DNA from: an uncultured Bryobacterales bacterium
GTDB lineage: Bacteria > Acidobacteriota > Terriglobia > Bryobacterales > UBA6623
Length of the DNA stretch: 64,000 bases
Direction of reading: 5' to 3'
NCBI GenBank assembly: GCA_951813065.1
Contig: CATOTH010000005.1
Location: 496,001 to 560,000, forward strand
Position 1 is the stretch's first letter. Each line of letters begins with the position of its first letter. A model generated the notes under the pieces. The model worked only from the letters and a program-made list of their open reading frames with translations, did not search any database and had not been told where the DNA came from. A program made the translations under genes and the position numbers. This document shows, piece by piece, positions 1 through 7,905 of the stretch.

Positions 1-2
1 GG

Positions 3-710
3 GGCTGGGCGCACCCAGCCGGCGCTGGGCCGGTCACTTGCGGCGACATCATGACCCGCAAGCTGTGGACTCTGTCCCCCCAGATGGACGCCTTCGACGC
101 GGTGAACTTCCTCCTCGCACACCGTATATCGGGAGCTCCCGTCGTGGACTCCGAGCGGAGATTTCTCGGGGTGTTCTCCGAGTCTCGCAGCATGCGTGTC
201 TTGATCGGCGCGATCTACGACAGCCTGCCAGGCGCGGAAGTACGTAGCTACATGGACGGCAACCCGGAACGGCTTGTGAGCGAAGAAATCGGGATTCAGG
301 AGATCGCCAACCGGTTCCTCACCCGCCCGTACCGACGCTTGCCCGTGGTGCGCGACCGGCGGGTCCTGGGACAGGTCAGCCGGCAGGACGTGCTTTCGCA
401 GGCGTCGGCGCTGGTCGACGCCCTGCTGAAAGCCAACGAGGGATCGGGACGGTCGTGGACCGTCTCGGCGTTCATGGATTCCAGGGCCCGGACTATCGAT
501 GAGTCGACGGACCTGTTCAGCATCGCCGGTATCTTCCGAGAGACGTCCCGGCGGAGGCTGCCCGTGCTTCAAGACGAGCGGCTGGTGGGCCAGATCACGA
601 GGAAAACCCTGCTTCGCGCTGCGAATAACGTCCTGAATCGCCCGGCTGCCAAGGCCGTCCAGCCGCTCTATTTCGCTTCAGTCCCAGACGCCAGCCCGCC
701 GGGAGCATAG
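3..710 (+). CDS. CBS-domain protein, 5' end outside the window
   Basis: Three CBS-type repeats are visible. Each has an IM/YM/FM-type opening, a helix, and a 'hRxlPVV/hisgAPVVD' strand: roughly from base 42, from base 240, and from base 465. CBS pairs are small regulatory modules that bind adenosyl ligands such as AMP, ATP or SAM; no catalytic domain is seen in this part. The first ATG is at 51, but the reading frame is open to base 3 and the residues just before that ATG (G-D-I-M) look like the normal beginning of a CBS motif. The true start therefore probably lies to the left of the window, possibly with a further domain. The tail after about base 640 is low complexity. The target is unknown. 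Confidence 0.8.
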   Translation, partial: GWAHPAGAGPVTCGDIMTRKLWTLSPQMDAFDAVNFLLAHRISGAPVVDSERRFLGVFSESRSMRVLIGAIYDSLPGAEVRSYMDGNPERLVSEEIGIQEIANRFLTRPYRRLPVVRDRRVLGQVSRQDVLSQASALVDALLKANEGSGRSWTVSAFMDSRARTIDESTDLFSIAGIFRETSRRRLPVLQDERLVGQITRKTLLRAANNVLNRPAAKAVQPLYFASVPDASPPGA

Positions 711-727
711 GCCTCTCGTCCGTACCG

Positions 728-733
728 ATAGAA
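728..733 (+). promoter_or_regulatory. possible -10 box for trxB
   Basis: TAGAAT lies 37 bases before the trxB ATG, in the short gap after the CBS gene. No good -35 hexamer is seen. Suggestive only. Confidence 0.3.
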
Positions 734-770
734 TGGGGTTCTCGGTCCGCATCCGCGCGGACTTGGACCC

Positions 771-1691
771 ATGCACAACATCATCGTTATCGGATCGGGC
801 TGCGCCGGAAACACGGCAGCCATTTACGCCGCGCGTGCCAGCCTCGAGCCGTTGGTCGTGGAGGGGCTGGAGGCCGGCGGTCAACTCACGCTCACAACGG
901 ATGTGGAGAACTTTCCCGGGTTTCCAGAGGGGATCATGGGACCTGATCTCGTCGAGCGGATGAAGCAGCAGGCCCAGCGTTTCGGCGCGACCTACAAGCA
1001 GGGGGAAGTCACGAGAGCGGACCTTTCCTCCCGTCCATTCAAACTGTGGATCGGAGACCAAGAGCTCGAAACCAAGACCTTGGTCGTTGCATCCGGCGCG
1101 TCGGCCCGTTGGCTGGGTCTCGACTCGGAACAGGCCCTCATCGGCCACGGAGTGAGTTCTTGCGCGACTTGCGACGGCTTCTTCTTTCGCGGCCAGCCCG
1201 TGACGGTCGTCGGCGGCGGCGACAGCGCGATGGAAGAGGCGCTCTTCCTGACAAAGTTCGCCACCGAGGTCGCCGTCGTCCATCGGCGCGAGGCCTTCCG
1301 AGCTTCGAAGATCATGCTCGACAGAGCCAGGGCGAACGACAAGATCCGTTGGATCACAAATGCCGCCGTGACTGCCGTCGAGGATCCGGACGCTCGGTCC
1401 GTGAAGAACGTGAGACTCCGCAGCACGGTCGACAGCAAGGAGTGGGACCATCCCACGAACGCCTTGTTCCTGGCGATCGGGCACATCCCCAATACGGAGA
1501 TTTTTCGAGGGCAACTCGACCTTGACGATCAGGGCTACATCGTTTCCTACGGGGGAGCTCGCACCAATATCCCCGGCGTGTTCCACGCCGGGGACGTGCA
1601 AGACCGGGTGTACCGGCAGGCCATCACGGCAGCCGGCGCCGGCTGCATGGCGGCGATCGAGGCCGAGCGCTTGCTGGAGTCCGAAGAGTAG
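771..1691 (+). CDS. trxB: thioredoxin reductase (NADPH)
   Basis: Flavoprotein that reduces thioredoxin with NADPH in the cytoplasm. At 306 residues it has the usual length of low-molecular-weight TrxB. Visible motifs are the N-terminal FAD dinucleotide fold (IIVIGSGCAG, residues 4-13), the redox-active CATC at 131-134, the NADPH fold VVGGGDSA at 146-153, the HRREAFRA signature that binds the NADPH 2'-phosphate, and the C-terminal GVFHAGDV FAD-binding motif. The first glycine-rich loop is unusual: most family members read GSGPAGYTAA, here it is GSGCAGNTAA, with a cysteine and an asparagine at normally conserved sites. No clear Shine-Dalgarno precedes the ATG. The gene stands alone between the CBS gene and thrB. 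Confidence 0.95.
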   Translation: MHNIIVIGSGCAGNTAAIYAARASLEPLVVEGLEAGGQLTLTTDVENFPGFPEGIMGPDLVERMKQQAQRFGATYKQGEVTRADLSSRPFKLWIGDQELETKTLVVASGASARWLGLDSEQALIGHGVSSCATCDGFFFRGQPVTVVGGGDSAMEEALFLTKFATEVAVVHRREAFRASKIMLDRARANDKIRWITNAAVTAVEDPDARSVKNVRLRSTVDSKEWDHPTNALFLAIGHIPNTEIFRGQLDLDDQGYIVSYGGARTNIPGVFHAGDVQDRVYRQAITAAGAGCMAAIEAERLLESEE

Positions 1692-1995
1692 CTCCCGGTC
1701 CGGCGCACCACCGGCAGACGCGCTTGCCGTTCGATCAGGCGGACCTGCCGCATCGGATGATTGCAGGAACGGGAATCGAGTACAGTATTATAGTTTATCT
1801 ATCTTATTGGTCCGACTTTGGTTCATGCTAGATTTTATCTATATTTTGAGGGGGGAGAGGCAGTCGGAAAACCCGCACCGGTGCTCGATTCGCGCGCACT
1901 GCCTGCCAAGCCGAACCATGGCCTTTGGAAAAGCACGGCTGCAGGGACCATGCCGCGGGCGAATCTGAGCCGACCCTGGGCTATAATCCGGGCTT
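1692..1995 (+). other. intergenic region before thrB, with an AT-rich stretch
   Basis: No protein-like frame is seen. Bases about 1780-1850 are strikingly AT-rich for this genome and contain two TTTATCTAT copies. Bases 1859-1908 can form stems (GGCAGT...ACTGCC enclosing CACCGGTG). This could be a transcribed leader or small RNA, but no known riboswitch or attenuator was recognised. Confidence 0.35.
1982..1987 (+). promoter_or_regulatory. -10 box immediately before thrB
   Basis: A perfect TATAAT ends 8 bases before the thrB ATG. Transcription from it would begin within one or two bases of the start codon, giving a leaderless mRNA. No TTGACA-like -35 is seen at 16-18 bases. Confidence 0.55.
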
Positions 1996-2913
1996 ATGGT
2001 CGGGCAGACGCAGGTTCGCGTGCCGGCCTCGAGCGCGAACCTCGGGCCCGGGTTCGACACGCTGGGGCTCGCCCTCGGGCTCTATCTGCGCTGCCGGTTC
2101 CAGCTCGCGACGACGGACAGCATCCGCGCGACCGGGCGGGACGCGGACAGGATCCCTGCGAGCAAGGACAACTTGATTCTCCAGACGGCCCGGCAAGTCG
2201 CTTCCTCCCAGGGACGGCAACTGCCGCCCGTCGCCCTGGAAATCGAGAACGAGATCCCCGTGGGAAAGGGATTCGGGTCAAGCGCCGCCGCACTTGTTGC
2301 CGGCGTCGTCCTCGCTGACAGCGCGCTGGACCTGAACTGGGACGAACACCGCCTGCTGGATGAGGCGGCGCGGATCGAAGGCCATCCTGACAATGTCTCT
2401 GCCGCCGTGCTGGGCTCCGTGACGACCGCCGCGATCGGAGACGATGGCATCACCCGCGCGGTCCGACTCGAAGTTCCTCGCGCATTCTCGGTCGCCGCCG
2501 TTTGCCCGGACTACGAGCTTTCGACACCGCGCATGCGGAAAGCTCTGCCCTCCGAGTATTCACGCGCAGACGCGGTCTTTAATATCCAGCGTGCAACCCT
2601 GCTGGTGGCCGCCCTGCTCAAGGGCGATCGAGACGCGTTTCCGGTCGCGCTCGAGGATCGGCTGCACCAGCCCTATCGTGCCCCCCAAGTGCCAGGCCTC
2701 GACGCGATCCTCCGGCTACGCGTTCCCGGCCTGCTGGGCTGCGCGCTCAGTGGTGCGGGTCCGGCTGTGCTGGTGTTCTACGAGACGGGAAGCGAGACTG
2801 CTGTCGAAGCCGTTGCGCGGGAGTTCCAGAAGGTGGGATGCCAGCCCGAGGCAATGTTCCCGGATCTGGACCGGACTGGACTGATCGTAAGGAAGTCCGG
2901 CAGGCGCACATGA
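1996..2913 (+). CDS. thrB: homoserine kinase (GHMP kinase)
   Basis: Phosphorylates homoserine with ATP in the threonine pathway. At 305 residues the length is normal. The N-terminus has the homoserine-kinase signature VPASSANLGPGFD (residues 9-21). The GHMP ATP-binding loop PVGKGFGSSAA sits at 88-98, and a C-terminal G-x-x-G-C-A-L-S-G-A-G-P motif matches the third GHMP motif. The ATG is fixed by the N-terminal signature and by a TATAAT 8 bases upstream. Its stop overlaps the ATG of the U32-like gene (ATGA), so the two are probably co-transcribed and translationally coupled. thrA and thrC are not in the window. Confidence 0.93.
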   Translation: MVGQTQVRVPASSANLGPGFDTLGLALGLYLRCRFQLATTDSIRATGRDADRIPASKDNLILQTARQVASSQGRQLPPVALEIENEIPVGKGFGSSAAALVAGVVLADSALDLNWDEHRLLDEAARIEGHPDNVSAAVLGSVTTAAIGDDGITRAVRLEVPRAFSVAAVCPDYELSTPRMRKALPSEYSRADAVFNIQRATLLVAALLKGDRDAFPVALEDRLHQPYRAPQVPGLDAILRLRVPGLLGCALSGAGPAVLVFYETGSETAVEAVAREFQKVGCQPEAMFPDLDRTGLIVRKSGRRT

Positions 2914-3818
2914 CCAGAACCAGAGAAGACCTGGACCGTCTCGGGGTGCCTTCCGGGGATCCCAGCCCGGCGCCCTCCTCGGCGAAGCGCTTTCCCGACG
3001 GAGCACAGTACCGGATCGAGATTCCGAGCACCGAGGGTCCGGGTGCGTTCCGCACAGTGCTGGACGAAGCCCGCAATCTCGGCGTTCCTGTGCACCGCGT
3101 CAGCCAGGGAAGCGGGATCATGCTTCTGACCGACAGCGAAATAACGGAAATGGCGGATCTCGGCAGAGCCAACGGCGTCGAAGTCAACCTCTTCGTAGGG
3201 CCACGGGCGACCTTCGATGTCGGGGCCCAGGCCTATGCTCCGGCCGGCAAGACGCTCGGCCTGAGCCTCCGCGGGAGCGAGCAGCTCGTTTACGCGATCG
3301 AGGATGTTCGCAGGGCTGTGGATCTCGGGATTCAGAGCGTGCTGGTTTCCGACATCGGCCTGCTGGCGATCCTCGGGAAGATGAAACGGGCTGGCAATCT
3401 GCCCGAGAATCTCATCCTGAAGACCTCGGTGATGATGGCCCCGGCCAACGCGGCATCCGCCCGTGTGCTGGAGGACCTCGGTGCGACGACCATCAACGTC
3501 CCGTCAGACCTGACGATTGGCCAGCTTGCGGCGATCCGCAGCGCAATTGACGCTCCGATCGACCTCTACGTCGAAGCTCCAGACAATCTCGGTGGATTCG
3601 TGCGTCATTACGAAGTGCCTGAATTCATCAGGGTCGCAGCACCGCTGTACGTCAAGCTCGGCCTGCGCAACGCCCCGGATGTCTACCCGAGCGGCACACA
3701 TGTCGAGCCCACAGTGGTCAGGCTCTCGAGGGAGCGGGTGCGTCGCGCGCGGCTCGTTCTCGACCGCATCTCCCAATACGCGCCCAACCTTAGGATTTCG
3801 GAATTCAACGAGGATTGA
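2910..3818 (+). CDS. U32-family peptidase-like TIM-barrel protein without cysteines
   Basis: 302 residues. The first ~30 are poorly ordered; the rest resembles the TIM-barrel part of peptidase family U32. Features of that fold are the strand-rich repeats SVLVSDIGLLAIL, a predicted basic helix, a GATTINVPSDLTI segment, and a terminal region rich in arginine helices. Known U32 members (UbiU/UbiV, RlhA, TrhP) act in ubiquinone or RNA hydroxylation and usually carry cysteine-bound Fe-S centres. This protein has no cysteine at all, so it cannot hold such a cluster. The ATG overlaps the thrB stop, and the RraA-like gene follows 22 bases later, so the three look like one operon. The exact reaction is unknown; assignment to the family rests on pattern recognition only. 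Confidence 0.6.
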   Translation: MTRTREDLDRLGVPSGDPSPAPSSAKRFPDGAQYRIEIPSTEGPGAFRTVLDEARNLGVPVHRVSQGSGIMLLTDSEITEMADLGRANGVEVNLFVGPRATFDVGAQAYAPAGKTLGLSLRGSEQLVYAIEDVRRAVDLGIQSVLVSDIGLLAILGKMKRAGNLPENLILKTSVMMAPANAASARVLEDLGATTINVPSDLTIGQLAAIRSAIDAPIDLYVEAPDNLGGFVRHYEVPEFIRVAAPLYVKLGLRNAPDVYPSGTHVEPTVVRLSRERVRRARLVLDRISQYAPNLRISEFNED

Positions 3819-3840
3819 TCCGGAATCAAGGGACACTCGA

Positions 3841-4524
3841 ATGACCTTGCCCTGGCAGACGGACGACGAACTCTTCGCACTGGCCGACAGAGAGCTGTTT
3901 CCAGCTGTCATCGGCGACGTGATGGACCACATGGGATTGCTCAGCCAGTTCCTGCCTGCCAGCATCCGTCCCCTGCATCCCGGCATGCGAGTCATTGGGC
4001 GGGCAATGACGGTGCTGACCGCCGATCTCCCTGAGGGTGCCACGGAAGCTGACGGATACACACCGTTTGGTCTCATGCTTGAGGCCTTGGACGATCTGAA
4101 GCGCAACGAAGTGTACCTGTGTGCGGGCGGCTCGCCGACGTACGCGGTCTGGGGCGAACTGATGAGCACGCGCGCCCGGTTGCTGGGGGCCGCAGGGGCC
4201 GTCATGGATGGCTACTACCGTGACTCGGATGGAATCGAGCAGCTCGGCTTCCCGACTTTCGGGCACGGAGCTTACGCCCAGGACCAAGGTCCTCGCGGCA
4301 CCGTCGTGGACTACCGTTCAAGAATTGAGATCGGCCAGGTGACGATCGATCCGGGCGAGATAGTCGTTGGAGACCGCGACGGCGTCTGCATCGTGCCGCG
4401 CGATCACGAAGATGAGGTCTTCGTGCGGGCACTGGAGAAAGCGCGCGGCGAGAAGACGGTGCGTCGCGAAATCGAGGGAGGCATGCCGGCCAGGAAGGCC
4501 TTCGGCAAGTACGGCATCATGTGA
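3841..4524 (+). CDS. RraA-family protein (aldolase/decarboxylase-like)
   Basis: 227 residues, typical of the RraA/HMG-aldolase fold, once annotated as dimethylmenaquinone methyltransferase. The core shows the family pattern: an N-terminal D-V-M-D-H-M-G helix, the G-x-A-x-T strand (VIGRAMTV), and the GAAGAVMDGYYRD segment whose final D and the nearby arginine are positioned like the metal-binding and substrate-binding residues. Next comes a P-x-F-x-x-G strand, then the GEIVVGDRDGVCIVP strand typical of the C-terminal half. Relatives cleave 4-hydroxy-4-methyl-2-oxoglutarate or decarboxylate oxaloacetate; others inhibit RNase E. The start at 3841 gives a family-like N-terminus. Being coupled to thrB and the U32-like gene points to a small-molecule role. 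Confidence 0.8.
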   Translation: MTLPWQTDDELFALADRELFPAVIGDVMDHMGLLSQFLPASIRPLHPGMRVIGRAMTVLTADLPEGATEADGYTPFGLMLEALDDLKRNEVYLCAGGSPTYAVWGELMSTRARLLGAAGAVMDGYYRDSDGIEQLGFPTFGHGAYAQDQGPRGTVVDYRSRIEIGQVTIDPGEIVVGDRDGVCIVPRDHEDEVFVRALEKARGEKTVRREIEGGMPARKAFGKYGIM

Positions 4525-4535
4525 CGGCCGCGCTG

Positions 4536-6242
4536 TCAGAAGCGAATGCCGACGAGATCCCCGTCGATGCCAGCTTCGCCAGGCCGTTTCTCATAGGCAA
4601 AGGCGCCCCACCATCCGCGCCCTTCGCAAGGCAGCGATTTCCCACTGAACGGGCGATTGATGAGCTGAGGTGGATTGACCTCGCTGATCCGCAACACGAT
4701 CCTCGAGTACGGCGTGTGCACGACGACCTTCTTGACATCTCCCGAACAATCGACCCAGGCGATCCGGCCGTGTGACAGCCACGTGCCGTACGGCGGCCAT
4801 CTGCGACTGGTGGCGGGGCCCGCCGGGGCTGGCGGCTGTTTCCGTGCCTGAAGATCGCGCGGCACATCAACCGGCACCCGCTGGACTGGAATCTCCGCGG
4901 CAATGGCGGGCGCCGGCAGGGTCCGGAGCGATTGGGCACGCCTTCGTCCGATTTCCCGGGCCTCGCGATCCGCCTGCCGCTTCCACCCCGGGAACGCGGC
5001 CAAGGCGCGCAACTCCTGGAACGCACCCTCCCAGTCCCCCTGCAACATCCTCGCCTGCGCCACAGCGAGCTGATGCACGGGCTCGCGCGGCATGGCATCC
5101 CTGGCAAGCAGCGCGAAGCGCAATGCGTCCGCTGTCCGGGATTCGATGTCCGTGCCGGGTCGCATCAGCAGCGATGCGTAGCGGTAGGCGGTGCGGGCTC
5201 GGGAATCACCCAACTGCACGGCCTGGCCGAAGCGGCGCTCGGATTCGTCGAGCCGGCCCAGTAGTTGCAAGAGGGCGCCATAGGCAGCCTGTACGCGCGC
5301 CGCTTCAGGGAACTGGTCGGCGAGCCGGGTCATGCTCCGCTCAGCGGAATCAAGAAACCGAAGGTCGCGGGAAACCTCCGCGGCGAACAGCGGGATTTCC
5401 CATTCGGCGGCAGGCCGCACATTGACGTCCGAGGCAACAACCTCGACAGGATCGGAGCCGTCCGGCCGCGACTGCCGCAGGTCGTCCAAATGCGCCAGCA
5501 ATATCTTGGTCAGGCGTTCTGCACCAAGTCTCTCCAGCGCCTCGGTGGCATCTTCCGGAACCAATCGCGCCAGTGGATTCACGGTTGCAGCGAGCCAATG
5601 GACCAGAAGCCAGGACTGCGTCTGGAACAGCTCCGCTGCGGCCGTCGCGCTGTCGCGCTGCGCGGCAAGCAGTTCGGCCCAGTCAAGCCACACGAGTCGC
5701 TCCAGCTGATTGAGCAGGGTGGCCAGGGGATCGGCGCCCGATCGCAGCGGCATGCGCCGCGCCAGATGCACGGCACGTCCCTCTCGAAACCAGAGCGGCC
5801 AATCGCGATCTTCGAGTTGGTGAGCGTATTCGTGGGCGAGCGTGACTCGCGGGCCGGGCAGCTCGTGCCAAGGCACGATGGCGACGTCGTGATCGGACCC
5901 GCGAATCGTAATACCGTGTGTGCGCGAGTCGAGCGGGTCCCGAAGCATCAAGTGCAGCTCAAGCCTCGTGGCGACAAGCAGCACTTCGACTGGCCCATCC
6001 GAATGCCGCGGAGGTCCCAGCCCCTCGCTCAACGCCTGAGCGCGTACCGATTCGAGATCTTCCGCTGCGGACCGGGCTGTCACCGCATCCACGCCGGGCC
6101 GTACCGGCGCAATCACGCGAAAATGCGGGGTCTCCGCAACCCATCCCGGCTCCGCACGCACGGACGGCAGCGCCAGCATTGCCACGGCGAGGCACGCCAC
6201 GGCTGCAATGGGGGCCGGAAGGCGTGGACTGGCAATCAACAT
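4536..6242 (-). CDS. secreted zinc-protease-like protein with TPR region
   Basis: 568 residues with a hydrophobic signal peptide (residues ~10-30, ending S-V-R-A). Residues 131-161 have the gluzincin-like arrangement LAHEYAHQ (HExxH at 137-141), then W-F-R-E-G with a third ligand candidate E154. This is like the peptidase-MA/DUF1570 families. Residues ~300-440 contain TPR-like helical repeats (LLGRLDESERRFGQAVQLGDSRA and similar). A C-terminal domain (~490-568) contains an SDP-like beta segment with two cysteines. Proteolysis itself is inferred from HExxH only. The gene is convergent with the RraA gene, 11 bases away, and divergent from the DUF5715-like gene. Confidence 0.7.
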   Translation of the reverse strand: MLIASPRLPAPIAAVACLAVAMLALPSVRAEPGWVAETPHFRVIAPVRPGVDAVTARSAAEDLESVRAQALSEGLGPPRHSDGPVEVLLVATRLELHLMLRDPLDSRTHGITIRGSDHDVAIVPWHELPGPRVTLAHEYAHQLEDRDWPLWFREGRAVHLARRMPLRSGADPLATLLNQLERLVWLDWAELLAAQRDSATAAAELFQTQSWLLVHWLAATVNPLARLVPEDATEALERLGAERLTKILLAHLDDLRQSRPDGSDPVEVVASDVNVRPAAEWEIPLFAAEVSRDLRFLDSAERSMTRLADQFPEAARVQAAYGALLQLLGRLDESERRFGQAVQLGDSRARTAYRYASLLMRPGTDIESRTADALRFALLARDAMPREPVHQLAVAQARMLQGDWEGAFQELRALAAFPGWKRQADREAREIGRRRAQSLRTLPAPAIAAEIPVQRVPVDVPRDLQARKQPPAPAGPATSRRWPPYGTWLSHGRIAWVDCSGDVKKVVVHTPYSRIVLRISEVNPPQLINRPFSGKSLPCEGRGWWGAFAYEKRPGEAGIDGDLVGIRF

Positions 6243-6430
6243 CGCAGCGCGCGCTCGGTCAGGGAGAGATTCCCGGCAGGCCGTCCCTTCCTATAAAGCA
6301 TCGCGGATCGGATGGCAACTGGCCAGCGATTCCCGGCAATGGATTGATCTAGGCAGAAACCCGACGAGCGCGCCTGTTGGCAACGATGCCCGGCGACGTA
6401 TGGCAATTCCGGTTTGGTACCCTGATATTA

Positions 6431-7051
6431 ATGCGGTTTCATACATCAATTTGTCTGATTGTTGTTTTAGCCCTGCCCATGGCGGCATCCGCAGCCACGA
6501 GTCTGCGGGCAACGTCAAGGTCCCAAGCCGATCAGAACCGTTTGGCCGACCAAGACCATCTCTCGCGGATGCAGGACAAGGAGATGGTGCAGCGCTGGGC
6601 CCGCCTCGAACTCCTGGTCCCGATACGGGAGAAGACGCGGGACTACTACCTGCACGCCGTACCTGCCGACTACCGGTACCTGCGCCCGTGGGCCAAGTTG
6701 CTGTTGGACCGGCTCGGCAACCAGTTCAGGACGAGGTTCGGAAGGCCGCTCCGCGTCACCAGCCTGCTGCGCACCGTCAGCTACCAGAATGCCCTGGCCC
6801 GCCGGAATGCGAACGCCGCGCCATCGAGCGGCCCCAAGGCTTCCGCGCACCTGACCGGCGCCTGCATGGATATCTCGAAGAAAGGCATGACCCGAACACA
6901 GCAGGCATGGGTGCGCAACGTGCTCTCTAGCCTTCGAGAAAAGCAATACCTGTACGCGATCGAGGAATTCCATCAGCCGACCTTTCACGTGCTGGTCCAC
7001 CGTCGATACGAAGAATACGTGTCGCAGCGCATCGCCGCTTCCAAAAAGTAA
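6431..7051 (+). CDS. DUF5715-like secreted protein (M15/VanY-like fold)
   Basis: 206 residues from the ATG at 6431; an earlier in-frame ATG at 6377 would add 18 residues ahead of an obvious signal peptide, so 6431 is preferred. The signal peptide is residues 1-~21 (M-A-A-S-A-A cleavage region). The mature part has a SxH-x2-GxxxD pattern (S138, H140, G143, D147) and a late F-H-V-L-V-H with H186. This matches the zinc-ligand layout of M15/D-Ala-D-Ala carboxypeptidase-like folds and the DUF5715 family. A role in peptidoglycan trimming in the periplasm is likely but inferred. TACCCT lies 7 bases before the ATG as a possible -10. Confidence 0.65.
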   Translation: MRFHTSICLIVVLALPMAASAATSLRATSRSQADQNRLADQDHLSRMQDKEMVQRWARLELLVPIREKTRDYYLHAVPADYRYLRPWAKLLLDRLGNQFRTRFGRPLRVTSLLRTVSYQNALARRNANAAPSSGPKASAHLTGACMDISKKGMTRTQQAWVRNVLSSLREKQYLYAIEEFHQPTFHVLVHRRYEEYVSQRIAASKK

Positions 7052-7116
7052 GGGAGCGCGTCCTGACTTCGGCTTCCGAGCGGCAGGCTCCTGGGGACAC
7101 GGGCCATGGCCCCGGC

Positions 7117-7827
7117 ATGCAACGGAGGCTGCCCATTGAGGAGCCAGCGCAAATCTTCCTGCGTGCATTCATGAAGCTAATGCCCCGGGCAACGGTTCCC
7201 GAATTCAAGGTGCGCTTCCGTCCATATGCGAGCTTGCGCTCGAGTATCTGCTTCGAAAACGCGACCAGGCGGATCAGCGCCAGTCTCAGCGACCTGCTGG
7301 AGGAAGCCCCCCCGGATGTAGTCGGGGCACTCGCCATGGTCCTCCTCGCGAAGCTCTATGGGAGGAGGATTCCGCCTGCCGCAAATGCCAACTACAATCG
7401 CTGGGTAAATCTGCCCGAGACGCAGCAGAGAATGTTGGGCAACAAGAGGAAACGCGGGCACAAGCGGATGCTGCCCCCTCGCGGCCGTGTCTACAGTCTG
7501 GATGCGCTATTCGACCGTCTGAACGCGGAGTATTTCGGAGCGGCCTTGCCAAAGCCGACGCTCGGTTGGAGCCTTCGAGCCTCAACGACCCGTCTGGGCC
7601 ACTATGACGTAGCACACGACGCGATCGTCATCAGCCGGGTGTTCGACAGGCCCCACGTGCCATCGCTCGCACTGGAATACGTGCTCTATCACGAGATGCT
7701 GCACATCAAACACCCCGTGCAGGTCCGCAACGGCGGCCGCCGCTGCGCGCACACGCCGGAATTCCAAGCCGAAGAGCGCCGCTTTCCCAACATCGACGAA
7801 GCGAAGCGGCTGCTCCTCAGGCTGTAG
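7117..7827 (+). CDS. SprT-like zinc metallopeptidase
   Basis: 236 residues. The C-terminal half (from ~125) is an SprT-like domain: SLDALFDRLNAEYF, then a GWS-x-R-x-TTRLGHYD segment, then HEMLH (192-196) followed by H-P, and a later histidine at 212 in the CAHTPEFQAEER region. HExxH plus a downstream histidine is the metal site of SprT/YgjP-like peptidases. No signal peptide, so it is probably cytoplasmic. The N-terminal 110 residues are helical and unassigned. A shorter start at 7171 (second ATG) is possible; no strong ribosome site decides between them. The substrate is unknown. Confidence 0.75.
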   Translation: MQRRLPIEEPAQIFLRAFMKLMPRATVPEFKVRFRPYASLRSSICFENATRRISASLSDLLEEAPPDVVGALAMVLLAKLYGRRIPPAANANYNRWVNLPETQQRMLGNKRKRGHKRMLPPRGRVYSLDALFDRLNAEYFGAALPKPTLGWSLRASTTRLGHYDVAHDAIVISRVFDRPHVPSLALEYVLYHEMLHIKHPVQVRNGGRRCAHTPEFQAEERRFPNIDEAKRLLLRL

Positions 7828-7905
7828 CTGGCCGCTCGATCCTGACCGTTGCCGGCGCTCCGGCTGCACTGGTGCACGGCAGCGGTGTGGCAGAATGGGC
7901 TCGCC

